Shown one piece after another: positions 46,472 through 57,774 of a stretch of DNA of 64,000 nt. The stretch spans positions 62,697,120-62,761,119 of the forward strand of contig CM043956.1 in the NCBI GenBank assembly GCA_014529385.2. The letters run 5' to 3'. The notes beneath the pieces are model-generated. The model was given only the letters and a program-made list of their open reading frames with translations, did no database searches and was not told where the DNA came from. The position numbers and the translations under genes were made by a program. The stretch comes from Adiantum capillus-veneris. Taxonomy: Eukaryota; Streptophyta; Polypodiopsida; Polypodiales; Pteridaceae. The first letter of the stretch is position 1. Every line of letters begins with the position of its first letter.

Positions 46472-47290
46472 TTAAAAACCTTGTGTGATATGAAAGGTTC
46501 TCAAAGCCAATAGCAGGATGTAATGAAGTGACTGAGTAAACCTCCTCCATTGAGAAAGTTTCCATAAGCACCCCCCAGGATCAAAGATCTTGAAATATCT
46601 TTCCCAAAGAGAGATGTATGGTATGGAATCACTTACTGATTTCAGTTGAAGAAACTTGTAGATTTGATTGTTGTCCATCATTGCATCTATCACTATGAAT
46701 GTGATATAAAAGATTGGTTGCTCTTCCTCCTGTGTAAAGTTGATGTATCTGCTACGATCTTCAAGAGCTTGTATGAGCAAATTCCTGAACTGTAGCTCAT
46801 AAAATTCATTCAACCTAGGCAGGCTCATCAAGTCAAAAATTCTATGACCTTCATGATTTATGAAAGCTTGATCCATGCTTCCAACCGCTATTGGAAGATA
46901 TTGCAAATAGTTTACCACATAAGTAGATAATAGACGAAGGTTTCTATTGCTTCCAACACATTGGAAGAGAATAGATTTTGGTACTGATTGATGAAATATC
47001 CACATGTAGAAATCAACAAGTTGTTCATCTATGATGAAGACCAGAAGCATCACAATGTGTGACCTCCATACACCAAAGAACCAAATGTAGAAGGTTTGGA
47101 AACATCTGTTCATCACCAAGTATTCATGTCCTCTTCCACTTAAGAAGGTATGGTGCCCTCGATGAAAGGTATATGTGAAGAGAGGAGAAGTTGACTTTGA
47201 AGAGGTGAAACACAATGTGAAGAGGATTTGGGCTTGAAAAGTTTGGATTTTCTTGCTAAGAGATTGTCCCATGAATGAAGAGCCACCCAC
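46472..47290 (-). CDS. Unrecognised 272-codon reading frame inside the LTR element
   Basis: The frame is in the same direction as gag and lies between it and the polypurine tract, where pol would be expected. It is intact, rich in Phe, Tyr, Ile and Leu, and contains SWISS-like segments 'LRLLSTYVVNYLQYLPIAVGS' in shorter form (STYVVNYLQYLPIA), 'EFYELQFRNLLIQAL' and 'FYITFIVIDAMMDNNQ'. No catalytic motif of reverse transcriptase, RNase H, integrase or protease is visible. It could be a captured sequence, an envelope-like or accessory frame, or chance in AT-rich DNA. Length is the main support. Confidence 0.4.
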   Translation of the reverse strand: MGGSSFMGQSLSKKIQTFQAQILFTLCFTSSKSTSPLFTYTFHRGHHTFLSGRGHEYLVMNRCFQTFYIWFFGVWRSHIVMLLVFIIDEQLVDFYMWIFHQSVPKSILFQCVGSNRNLRLLSTYVVNYLQYLPIAVGSMDQAFINHEGHRIFDLMSLPRLNEFYELQFRNLLIQALEDRSRYINFTQEEEQPIFYITFIVIDAMMDNNQIYKFLQLKSVSDSIPYISLWERYFKIFDPGGCLWKLSQWRRFTQSLHYILLLALRTFHITQGF

Positions 47291-47319
47291 AAAACACCCT
47301 TGGAGAGAATGATACCCTT

Positions 47320-47760
47320 CTAACAGTTTCCTTTTATGATTTTATTTTTTACTACTCTCCCATGTTCTTCATCCCCTTCTAAACCCCCCCTTTGGCAAGG
47401 TTGTAACTCCTCACATTGTACCACCTCAAAGGTTGATGGATTACTGTCTGATTTTGTGAAAACTTTGGCTTCTTGCATGATAGGTTCCTCCATGCTTAAT
47501 ATACATGGGTCATACCAATGCTTTTCAACATCCTCAAACACTTCTTGAAGATCATCCTCACATGGATTCAACTTGGCATTCCATGTACACAATCATCTCT
47601 TTATAATCAATGTGGTCTATGATCTCCCCACCTATGATTTCATCTTCTTCTTCACTCTCTTCTTTTAAACGAGATACACTCTCAGAACATTCCATAAGAT
47701 CAAGGTTACCTTCAAGGTCTTCATTCTCCATAGAGTCATGTTGCACAAAAGCTTCGTCTG
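47320..47760 (-). pseudogene. Acidic Gag tail in shifted frames
   Basis: Downstream of gag the minus strand keeps a Glu/Asp-rich coding character: 'ENEDLEGNLDLMECSES...EESEEEDEIIGGEIIDH' (47746-47558) and then, in the gag frame again, 'CEDDLQEVFEDVEKHWYDPC' to 47320. Two small frameshifts (near 47750 and 47590) would join these to gag. Confidence 0.5.
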
Positions 47761-48546
47761 ATCCTCCGCCAAAAGGTTGGATGTATCCATTATTGAATCA
47801 TCAATGCCATTTGAGATATCTTGTGTCGATTTTTGCATGCTTGTGATAAAGGTAGAAGAAAGAGATTCCACATTTGAATCTTGGCCACACACTTTAGCAC
47901 TTAAATAATCAGTTGGCATGTAAGTAACTTCTTCAACATTTGTCGGAGTAGAAGGAGAAAGGTATGGCAAAGGAGATGACTCCTTGATAGAAACACTTTC
48001 ATGATGGTTGGTTCTTCCAGCATGATGGAAACCATTTTTGATGTAGAAGTACTTGTGAAACTTCCTTCGGGCAATAGTGACCGCTTCTTCAAAGGTAGAG
48101 GGTCCACTACAAGTAACCTTAGTTTTTAGAAAAGGAGACAAACCCGAAATAAATTGCTCCATTTTTACATAATCTGGAAATGTAGAACTAAACCCATATC
48201 CTCCCCATTGACGAGAAAAAATATCCTCATAAGCATAGTAGTCTTCACCATGTTGTTGAAGTCTCCCTAATGAAGCCCATGCTTTCTCCGTTGTTGGAAA
48301 TTTAGAGAATATGGTCTTCAAAGCTTTGAAAATTTGGGTATACCCATCTTCAATCTCAGAAGACATACTCCAAAACCATTGCTCAGCGTTGCCTCTAAGG
48401 CATAGCAATAGAAAATCCCCTTTTTCAATGTCATCCCTTTTACCAAAGATATGACAAACCATTCTAAAATCAACAAGAAAATCATCAACATCTTCTTCTA
48501 GATTTTCGAGGAAGATTGGGATATCATCAAAGGTATAGCGTGTCAT
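47665..48546 (-). CDS. Gag of the non-autonomous LTR element
   Basis: ATG is at 48544-48546, about 310 bp inside the LTR junction. The N-terminal 180 residues have a retroelement Gag capsid-like pattern: 'YTFDDIPIFLENLEEDVDDFLVDF', 'GDFLLLCLRGNAEQWFW', 'FPTTEKAWASLGRLQQ', 'KMEQFISGLSPFLK' and 'TFEEAVTIARR'. There is no CCHC knuckle. The last ~25 residues are probably read after a frameshift. Gag would form the particle and may be the only protein the element needs to supply itself. Spelled pieces are short extracts; the family (Ty3 or Ty1) is undecided. Confidence 0.72.
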   Translation of the reverse strand: MTRYTFDDIPIFLENLEEDVDDFLVDFRMVCHIFGKRDDIEKGDFLLLCLRGNAEQWFWSMSSEIEDGYTQIFKALKTIFSKFPTTEKAWASLGRLQQHGEDYYAYEDIFSRQWGGYGFSSTFPDYVKMEQFISGLSPFLKTKVTCSGPSTFEEAVTIARRKFHKYFYIKNGFHHAGRTNHHESVSIKESSPLPYLSPSTPTNVEEVTYMPTDYLSAKVCGQDSNVESLSSTFITSMQKSTQDISNGIDDSIMDTSNLLAEDQTKLLCNMTLWRMKTLKVTLILWNVLRVYLV

Positions 48547-48859
48547 AGTCTCTCAATGATAGAACCACACAAATATTAGTTCCAAACAATCATTTTCTCT
48601 CATGACATCAACTAACTACACAAAGTTTTGAAAGGTCTTTCAACATGAATTCTAGATTCTTATGTGAAAATGTTTTTTTCCTTTCTTATGTTATGCTAAT
48701 CCAAACCATATTCTAGATCAATTTTTGTTGCCTTGAAATTAAACTCGGTCATACAAGTTTTCATGATTCATATAATCTACTTGATTATGCTAAAATTCAA
48801 GCGTTTATGCAATACAACAACAATAAGCACAAAGTCATTCCTCCGTGGGGGCACCAATT

Positions 48860-49045
48860 TGAAGGCGGTCCGGGGTGGGCAACAAGAAGAGTGGCCTCTA
48901 AGCACTCTTCTAGGCTCCCATGCTGCTCAATTGGGTTGGGGTTGGAAAAAACAGCAAACACACACACAAACCCGCAACCTACATGCAACCTAACCCTACA
49001 CAAATTTGGGACACCACCTAGTTTTGGATGCGAACTAGGACGCGT

Positions 49046-49124
<79 letters not shown>

Positions 49125-51524
49125 GATAGTGCTCGGGCTGCTTTGAAATGTATCGGCAATGATCAAGCAAACACAATTATATATGTAAGAGAGAGAGAGA
49201 AGGGGGAGGGGATGCTTGTTGCATTAATACCTTCTTACAAATCTGTCACGACCAATAAAAGTGAGTTTAGTATTTGTTCAACATAGCTTGAGTAAATTAC
49301 ACCACAACACATCACAAGAAAAGCCACCCCAATCACTGTCTTAGGGCCAGGGGAGTCCTCTCCACCCTGTTTCCCTCTTACAGTATGTGGAATTTATGGT
49401 TGAATTGATGACAACACCCAGAGACAAGCTATCAAGAACTTTAAAAAACACCAAGACACTTACACATCATTGTTGTCCATTACTTTACGTTGGAAGAGAG
49501 ACAAAGTATCCAGCTTAGTCCAAATCCACCCTCCTTGATTCAGCAACTGTTGGGCTTACACTAGTAGGAGAAATGATAGATTTCCTACTCTCAATTGAAT
49601 GATCACTCTCTCTTACAATGGCATAGAGTTCCCTTGCTAATCACCCCTAATACAACACATGTATATGCATAAGACAATGAGCTTCCACTCAAGAGCTCCT
49701 TCTAGAGAGGTTGAGCTTGGCTTCTCAAGCTATAGCATAGTGCTCTTGCTTATGGCTCTCCCACTTTTGTGCTAGCTCCATCCTCCTTTTATAGCAATTT
49801 TGAGGACTAGGGTTACTCCTCTAACCATGGTTGGGTTAGATTTTCAGCACTTATCTAATTTCTTTTGCTTGAAATTATCAAGAAGTTGGTGGGGATAGAT
49901 GAAGAAGAGAGAGAGGAGAGAAGTGGAGGTGATAGGACTTTTCATAGTAGGTTAGTGTTAGTAAATTAGTAGAGTTAGTATTTTTATTAATTTACAAATG
50001 GAATTGGATATTTACAATGGAAGTATCCAAATAGGATACAAATAAGGAAGAAAAAACTCTTAATAGGTAAGAAAATATGGATTTCTTACAATGTTGATGC
50101 TCCAAGTGTCTTGAGTAGGGTCAATTTTGACGCTTGTTGACGGTCCACTAGCTTTGACGGTATGTTTTTTCTCCACTCTTGACCTTCCTTGGGAGCCAAG
50201 ATAAGTGAACATGAGTAATCAATCACCATGATGCTGTCTTTCAAGAGAAGAAGCTGAATTTTGTGGTTTTTTTTTTATAGACATGGGTAATATGGATGAG
50301 GAAAAATGAGACTAGGTGGTCAATTTTGGAATGGAAGTGTGTGTAGGAGACATGAGTTCACCATGGTTTCTCTTATTCTTCAAGGTTGAGAAGAAGGTGA
50401 GTAGGGTGCAAAGAGGAGTGGTGAGAGAGGTGGGGATGATGAGTGGAGAAGTGTGTGTGAAAGAGAAAAATGATAAAGTGGAAGAGGGAGTGTGGCTGCA
50501 TAGCATGGGCAAACTGGAGTCCACCAATAAAATCATAGCTCACAGCTCGTAGCTCAACAAAATATGAAAAAATTTGAGGTGAAATTTCAGCTCACGAGCT
50601 ACAACTTTTGTTTGTATCACCTTTTCCAATTCGGGGAGCATGTGATCTTTAAAAATTCAACAAAACCGACTGTTTTTTTCCACTGCACAAAATCCTTGTG
50701 AGGTCCTTCTTTGGATGATTCTTTTGAATACCTCCAAGAGTGAGCTCCCCATGGTGCATGCATGCATGCCACATACCCTTGACCTTATTTGGTAGGTCTA
50801 TCATTGAAGATATTGTTGAGATCATGATATAAGTGAATAGTACAACCAAGAAAATCAAATATTGAGGGGTCTAAAAAAATATGTACATGTCAAATATAAA
50901 TAATATAGGTGGAAAAAATATAAAGGGGTCAAAATAAATCTCTCTCATTATAAGTCTACCATAAAAAGATGAATATTTTTGGTGGTCTAATTTATGAGAG
51001 TAATAGAGAATAGATGTAGGAAGGAAAAAATCACAATAGTGAAAAAATATACACATAAATAAAACTAGTTTTTTTTTATTTTTATTGGGATGGAGTTACA
51101 ACAAAAATAAGAGAAGCTTGCATGAAATTATTTTTATATGGAATAAAGAGTATGAAAAATGGTAAGAAAAAATGTGGTAATGGTGAGTCAATGTACAAAG
51201 CATAAATAACACACCATAGGTAGAAATATTTAAATAAATACCAAAATAGTTATGAAAAATCCTTTTATTTAGGCCCTATATACAATGAAATATTTATACA
51301 CAAATGGACCATAATATACTTATAATTCTTTATTTTTTATTTTTTTTTGCTCAACTAGCCCAATGACTAGCTAATTGAGGGTTTTTAAGAAGATATGGAA
51401 AAAGTCCCCTAACTCACACACGCCTATGTATAGTGAAATGGTAGAGATAACCAAAATGTTTGAGTGATTTGATAGGGTGAGGTAGCTTACTATGGCAATT
51501 ATGGAAGCCGAAAAACAGCTATCA
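48860..51524 (-). repeat. LTR, right copy
   Basis: It pairs with 43693-46353. Differences from the left copy include a 12-bp insertion near 48980, a longer GA run (49048-49120), a shorter T-rich block near 51330, and scattered point changes. Confidence 0.93.
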
Positions 51525-52180
51525 GTAGCTATTCTCATTATGACATGTTGTTAAAGATTGCAGAAAGAAGAAAGCAAAGGAGAGGAATGACACCATGAAA
51601 CCTTCTTGGAAGGAAACATTATCTTCCAACAATGTTGATGTAGACCTTGAATTATGGGTCGTGATAGAAGAGGTATGCTCATCAGCACAAATCCGTTTAT
51701 TGATGGTTCTTGGATTCTAGATAATGGTGCATCTTGAGAGATGACTAGTAAGAAAGATATGTATAGTTCTTGGAAGCCTCTACATGAACCCCCTAATGTA
51801 ATTGTTGAGAATAATGCAAAATGTCTAGGACAATTTCCTTTAGTAGCTACAGGTGAAACTAAGCAACTCTTTGATGTGTTGTGCGTGCCTCAAATGAAGA
51901 AGAATTTTCTCTAGATTGCTGCAACCACTGATTGGCATCTTTGAAGTTCACTTCAAGAAAAGTCGAGCAAAATCTTGGATTTCGAAGGTAGTATAGTGGG
52001 AAAGGTTAAAAGGTGCAAGAATCTTTACGAGATTTCTCCACTTACGATAACTACAAAGAAAGGTACAACTCGATTTCGGCACCTAAATATCGATGTGAGA
52101 AAAGAGATGCAGAGATCTAGTGTTAGAGTTTTGGCATCTCAAGTGAACTGCCCAAAATTAAGTGCTGCTTGAATTGCTAA
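51525..52180 (+). pseudogene. Ty1/copia remnant, right half (Gag knuckle to protease)
   Basis: It begins in the zinc knuckle ('HVVKDCRKKKAKERN', 51550 on) and continues with 'WILDNGAS' replaced by a stop in part, 'MTSKKDMYSSW', 'LFDVLCVPQMKKNFL', a copia protease and its C-terminal strand. It is the continuation of the fragment at 43106-43692, which proves the LTR element inserted into a copia copy. Many stops; inactive. Confidence 0.75.
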
Positions 52181-52184
52181 TTTA

Positions 52185-52985
52185 GTGCTTGCATTGTTGG
52201 TTCTGGTGCTAGTCTGACAAAGAACAAGTCAAGTGGTTCTTTTTCAGCATCTGGTATTGGATCAACTGGAAACTCCTCTATACTGTAATAGTATAGCTTA
52301 ATTTTGGTCCATTGTAGACTCCAGGCAATAGTAAACCTGACAAGGTTGTGAGTCTTACTGTCCCATCAGAGAATACCCAATCCACTTCATAGGGTTTCGA
52401 CCAAGATATCTTTGAATTTGGCTTCTTTGGTCCCATTTAGATTGATATAATAGTACCAAATCGCCCCTCTAAAACTCTCTCACCTTGATTCTACTATTAT
52501 GCCAATATCTCCGCTGTTGGACAACTTGTTAGTCTAGCATTACTCTTTGCCTGATTTCATCCAACTGCAGAAACTCCTCCAACCATTGTTTCAAATCCTA
52601 GGGATGTCCAGTCCATGTTTAATTGCCAGTCTTGAGATGGGAATGACAAACTCCATTGGCACTACTGCTTCAATGCCATAGACCAACTTGAATGGTGTCA
52701 TCCCAATGGTTACCTTATAAGCAGTGTGGTACGCCCATAGTGCTATTTGAAGTTTTGTATCCCACTGATGCGGTTCTTTTTTGCACAATTTTGGTTAGAA
52801 TGGTCTTGATTGTCTTATTGTTTCTCTCTATTTGACCATTGCATCGGGGATAGTATGGCGTTGATTTCCTATGCCTTACTGAAAACAACTCCATCAGGAT
52901 TTCCATCGTGTCATTGATGAAATGAGTGCCCTAATCTGACACTATTTCAATAGGAAAGCCATATCGACATATGATATTCTCATAG
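52185..52985 (-). pseudogene. Ty3/gypsy integrase remnant
   Basis: Minus-strand frames give 'PYYPRCNGQIERNNKTIKTILTKIV' in pieces (the Y-x-P-x-x-N/D-G-Q-x-E region with the catalytic Glu), 'LWAYHTAYKVTIGMTPFKLVYG', and further towards 52200 a C-terminal domain with 'LSGLLLPGVYNG'. It resembles the integrase at 56388-57669, so both come from related elements. Shifts and stops make it inactive; only the C-terminal half of integrase remains. Confidence 0.8.
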
Positions 52986-53880
52986 ATGAACACAAATCTT
53001 TCCATTCTAAGCAAGTTTTTAAGGTGGGCAATCCAAGATCCACCACTTGGCCATTCTCACAAGTCTTGAAAGGTGGATGCAATGGTTGATGTCTCCTAAA
53101 TCTACCACCTTAAAATAATACACAAAATGTGTGGGATAGATAAACGCAAGATCCACCACTTGACCATTCTAACCAAGTCTTGAAGATGTGTGCATCCAAC
53201 ATCCCCCACTCCCCCATTTTAACCAAGTCTTGGGAGGTGGGTGCAATGGTAGGTTTCTCTTATATCCACCACCTTGCAATTTTAAACAAAGTGTGTGGGA
53301 TAGGTAGACCTTAGATCCACCACCTAGCCATTCTAACCAAGTCTTGAAGCTGGTTGCATCAAAGATCCACCACTTGGCCATCTAACTAAGTCTTGAAAGG
53401 TGGACTCAATGGTTGGTTTGTCCTACATCCACCACCTATCATTTATAAACAAAGTGTGTGGGATAGCTAGACCCCAAATCCACACTTGGCTATTCTAACC
53501 AAGCCGTGGAAGGTGGGTGCATTAAAGATCCACCACTTGGCCATTCTAACCAAGCCTGGAAGGTGGGTGCATCCAAGATCCAACGCTTGGCCATTCTAAC
53601 CAAGTCTTGAAAGGTGGATGAATGCAATGGTGTCTCTTAGATCCACCATCTTGCAATTTCAAATAAAGTGTGTAGGATAGGTAGACCCTAGATCCACCAC
53701 TTGCCCATTATAACCACTAGACCCCAGACCCTAGATCCACCACTTGGCCATTTTAACCAAGTCTTGGAAGGTGGATGTAGTAGGTTGGTGTCTTCTAGAT
53801 CCACCACCTTGTAATTTTAAATAAAGGGTGTGGAACGACTAAACTCTAGATCCACCAATTGACCATTCTAACCAAAAATT
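52986..53880. repeat. Second 50-bp-period array (CCACCACTTGGCCATTC type)
   Basis: Units carry 'ccaccacttggccattctaa' followed by 'ccaagtcttgaaggtgg'; a clean step is 53530 to 53580 (50 bp). Longer units with 'aaagtgtgtgggatag' alternate. ACTTGG and CCAAGT form arms around a 9-nt loop. It shares CCACCACTTG with the main repeat but the rest differs. Confidence 0.8.
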
Positions 53881-53989
53881 GAAATATATAAAGCCACAAG
53901 GTCTAGCATTTATTAAAGCTAAACTCCATTATTGAAGCATAGAGAGCTAAAATGTCCATAGTCTAAGCTCTACATGAAAACTTATTGCA

Positions 53990-54760
53990 AAGTCCACTAC
54001 TTGTCCAAGCTTATCTCTTTTGAATCATAGAGGACCATAAGGTCCACCACTAGTTTAATATATGCTCTATTGAAGCATACAGATCCATAAGATCCACCAC
54101 TTGCCCAAGTTGTTCTCCATTCAAGCATAGAGGAGCATAAGGTCCACCACTTGTCCAATCTATGCTCTATTGAAGCATAGAGATCCATAACATCCACCAC
54201 TTGTCCAAGCTATGCTCTATTTAATTGTAGTGAGCGACAAGGTCCACCACTTGTCCAAGCTAAGCTCTTTTGACTCATAGAGGACCATAAAGTCCACCAC
54301 TAGTCTAATCTATGCTCTATTGAAGCATAGAGATCCATCAGGTCCGCCACTTGTCCAAGATATACTCCATTCATGGATAGATGACCATAAGGTCCACCAA
54401 ATATCCAATCCATGCCCTATTGAAGCATAGAGAGCCATGAGGTCCACCACTTATCCAAGATATGCTCCATTCAAGCATAGAGATCCATAAAGTCCACCAC
54501 TTGTCCAAGCTAAGTTCCAGTCATAGAGAGAGCCACAAGGTCCACCACTTGTCCAATATATGCTTTGTTGAAGCATAGAGAGGTATAATTTCCATCACTT
54601 GTCCAAGCTATGCTCCATTCAAGCATAAGAACCATAGGTTCCATCGCTTGTTCAATCTATGCTCTATTGTAGTATAGAGAGCCATAACATCCACCTATTG
54701 TCTCCATTCAAGCATTGATAGCCACAAGGTCCACTAGTTCTTCAAGCTAATTGGAATGAG
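53990..54760 (-). repeat. 50-bp array of the main family, reverse orientation
   Basis: Complement cores begin at 54094, 54144, 54194, 54244, 54294 and 54344, exactly 50 bp apart. Monomers hold CTCTAT-TGAAGC-ATAGAG hairpins. This is the same family as at 7-32 kb but with a GCTTCA-type loop and different spacer. No FCP1-, SET- or ParB-like gene is seen next to it. Confidence 0.9.
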
Positions 54761-55513
54761 AGGTGGCCTCTTCAACCAGCTATTCCAGTGGTAGAGTTCA
54801 GAGCTACTGATTATCTAGGCAGTTCAGTTAGTGAGGACTGGAATTAAGTATTGGACTAAAACAGAGAATTGAACTGGAATAATGTACTGAAATGGAAGAC
54901 ACAAACTGGAAGACTAGGAATGGTATTATAGATTCAGATTAGTAGCACAAGATAATCAGTACAGTGTACAACAGGCTTAAGCTCAGATGAATTCTAAGGA
55001 TTAATTACAGGAGTAAATGATTATAGAGTTGAAAGCCAAAAGCTTATGAAGCTAAAAGTCTAGAAGCAAAAGCTTGTAAGCCAAAAGTCCAAAAAGCCGC
55101 GGATATAGTGTACCGGCTCCTATTTATAGTCTTACAAAGTTACTATAGTAACTACTGTAATTATTGCCAATGTAGCTGTTCCCGTTGGTCAACCTTTTAA
55201 GGAGCAGTTTCCTGCCTGTTGGGACTGTCCTCGCCTTCTACACCCTTCTCTCCTTTCTTGAATTTTGGTATAAACAAAAATTTCCTTCTGACTAGGAAAA
55301 AATTCCACCGCCTGATTCAGATTTGTTGTTAAGAAAACCAGTCTGGTTTTTTGAGTTGGCCAATGTTCCTCATGATAGTACTCTTTTGGTATTGCCAGCT
55401 TTATGCCGTACTTCATGCTTGTTGAGTGCTTGACACCCATATAGTTGTAATTTCAAGGGTACCCATCCAAGGAGATTCCAGTGCCTACTGGATACCTGGG
55501 AAAATCCACCATC
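54761..55513 (-). other. 3' end region of a decayed gypsy element, possible LTR part
   Basis: The sequence has repeated 'actggaat' and 'ttgaactgg' words similar to those near 62800-62900. No gene is recognised. It may hold part of an LTR, but no ends could be fixed. Confidence 0.35.
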
Positions 55514-55529
55514 TGATTTTGAGATGGAA

Positions 55530-55985
55530 CTACCCAGTATCCTTCCACTGAACCCGCTTCCTCTTGCCCTTCTTCTTCTTTGGTGCCTCAGAAGTTCCAG
55601 TGCCAGTTGCTTGCCCACCAGCCTTCCTTTTCTTTCTAGCTGCTTCATCTTCCTTAAGAGCTAGACTAATCTGGCCTGCAGATGCTGAGCTGGGATTACT
55701 CTCGTTGGGCAATCTGAAGGCATAATTAATATCTTCAGGTGTCACTGTTATTTTAATTTCATTAATAGTGGCACTATTTTCATCAGCATCAAAAGAATCA
55801 ACGATGTGTTTAATAATGGCTACATCAAAATCAAACTTTGTAGCCTGTACTACCACATGCAGATCCCATAATTTTAGCAACAATTCTACGTGCTCATTAA
55901 ACACATATCTATGTATCTTAATGTATGGAATGAGTGGTAGGGCCTAAATAGAAGTAATGACTGTTGCAGTCTCATCCACTATGTC
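55530..55985 (-). pseudogene. Unrecognised frame 3' of gypsy integrase
   Basis: The frame from 55904 to 55530 (124 codons) has an N-terminal extension upstream to 55985 ('MSEKMQDIVDETATVITSI') interrupted by one TAG. It has 'EHVELLLKLWDLHVV', 'INEIKITVTPEDINYAF' and a Lys-rich C-terminus (KKKKGKRKR), which could be a nuclear-targeting signal. The 'ITVTPEDI' pattern resembles helical domains encoded beside some plant gypsy elements, but I cannot assign it. Confidence 0.4.
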
Positions 55986-56387
55986 CTGCATCTTCTCTGA
56001 CATTTTCTTGCGACCCATACACTGCGATGTCTAGAGGAAGAAGACTTACTTGTGTATCCTAACCCGCAGCGAGGTGTATCAGGTAGTGTCAAATATAGGG
56101 ACAAGCAGAATTTGTCGATGAGGAGGTCTCGGGTTTGAGCAAAGAGTTCAAAGCTTGGCGATGGCAAGTGCATGACAGCAGGTAGTCGTCGCGCATGAGA
56201 CTTGTGAGGAAGAGTGTCCACATGCCTCACTGTTATACGTGTGCGCACCATAAAAGCTCCACTACTTACCTTTCCTAGAGTTATGTGGTGGCGACGTGGC
56301 ACACATTCATTGGCCATTTTGTTCCATAATCTCTTTAATAATTAACACATTCATTCCATTTGGCCCTTTTCCCCATAGAAATTGGTA
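55986..56387 (-). other. Spacer in the gypsy element
   Basis: It contains a 112-codon minus-strand open frame with no recognised domain, Arg- and His-rich; I do not call it a gene. It is more GC-rich than the flanks. Confidence 0.35.
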
Positions 56388-57669
56388 CTAATTCTGAAAC
56401 TCCACTGGCACTCGTTTGTCATACTGAGACTTTACTAGTTCTGATACTAGGTTAGCATGGAAAAGATTTAGAATAGCCGATTCTAACAATCCCTGGTCAT
56501 CAGTACCTGGAGTACCATTATCATCACCTCTAGAGGTCTCCTTGTCATAATATAACTTGATCTTGGCTCCATTATAAACACCTGGCAGTAGTAACCCAGA
56601 TAAGTCTTTCAGCCTCACTATACCATTTGAAAATACCCAATTTATTTCAAATGGACCAGACCAAGCTATCTTCAAATTTGGTTTCTTAGGGCCCAGTTTG
56701 TACTGATATAGCAAAACTAAGTCACCCTTCTGAAACTCCCTAACCTTTATCCTTCTATTATGCCAGTGCTTTCTGTGTTGTTGAACAATCTCTTGTTCCA
56801 ACATGGCTCTTTGTCGCAACTCATCCAGCTACAATAATTCCTCTAGTCTTTGTTTGAGATTATGATTAAAATCTAATCCATATTCAACTGCCATTCTGAG
56901 ATTGGGAATTAAAAATTCAATAGGCACTACATATATCTTCATACCATACACCATTCTGAAAGGTGTCATTCCAGTGGTGGTGACTTTATAAGTTGTTCTG
57001 TAGGCCCATAGAGCAGTATGGAGCTTGATATCCCACTGGTGTGGCTCCTTCTAAACAATCTTGGTCAAAATATTATTGATGGTTTTATTATTGCTTTCTG
57101 CTTGACCATTACACCTGGGATAATACAGAGTCGATTTCTTGTGCTTAACTGAGTGCATCTCCATCAGAATTTCCATTGTGTCATTAATGAAATGTGTCCC
57201 TTGATCATACACAATTTCAATGGGGCATCCATAGCGGCAGATAATGTTTTCAAATAGAAAAATAGCAATGGACTTGGCAATATTATCTGGAAGATCCTTT
57301 GGCCTCTACCCATTTAGTGACATAACAGGTAGCCATCAAGATATGCCGGTTCTTCCTTGGAGTGACCTTCTTGAATGGTCCCATGAAGTCCATACCCCAT
57401 TTTATGAATACTCCCAGTGGTTGTACTGGAGTGAGTGGAGTCATATCAATTGATGTTGGTCTGCCCATTCTCTGACATATATCACAAGTCTTGCAGAAAC
57501 TTTGGGCATCCGCTAACAGGGTTTGCCACCATAATCCGGCTTGCAAAATCTTTGTGTAAGTGATATCAGTGGAGAAGTGTCCTCCAAAATCCCCATTGTG
57601 TGCTTCAGAGATGACTTGCATCCTCCCTTCCATTGGCACACACCTTCGAAGAACACCATCTATGCCCAA
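56388..57669 (-). pseudogene. Ty3/gypsy integrase, broken
   Basis: On the minus strand, 57669-57283 gives the HHCC zinc region ('EAHNGDFGGHFSTD' with 'CKTCDIC') and the first catalytic Asp in 'WGMDFMGPF'. The middle (57280-56830) is shifted but keeps a proline-rich 'FxxVYG'-like part and a YxPxxN-G-Q-like part. The last frame 56819-56388 holds the C-terminal domain ('REFQKGDLVLLYQYK', 'WSGPFEINWVFSNG', 'LSGLLLPGVYNG'). Integrase inserts the DNA copy into the genome; stops prevent that here. Confidence 0.85.
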
Positions 57670-57774
57670 TCTATAGAGAAATCCTCCTATTATAGTGAAC
57701 TTCAGACTCTTAATGATCAGAGCGTTCTTTTGATTCTAAGTCCAATTGTTTGGGAATCCTCCTCTTGAAAGGAA

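Larger units (their letters stand above)
43693..51524 (-). mobile_element. Complete non-autonomous LTR retrotransposon (large LTRs, gag only)
   Basis: Two LTRs of about 2.66 kb flank a 2.5-kb interior. Both start TGAAGGCGG and end GCTATCA (plus strand). The 4 bp GTAG flank the element on both sides (43689-43692 and 51525-51528), a target-site duplication. Reading on the minus strand, the interior begins near 48859 with TTGGTGCCCCC (primer-binding-like) and ends with a G-rich tract (46355-46366, CCCCCCCC on plus). LTRs differ by roughly 1-2 percent by eye, so it is a recent insertion. No reverse transcriptase or integrase is encoded; it must depend on another element. Confidence 0.93.

Noticed and set aside
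55979..56317. 112-codon Arg/His-rich minus-strand frame
   Set aside because: No recognised domain; it lies between parts of a decayed gypsy element and may be chance in GC-richer DNA.
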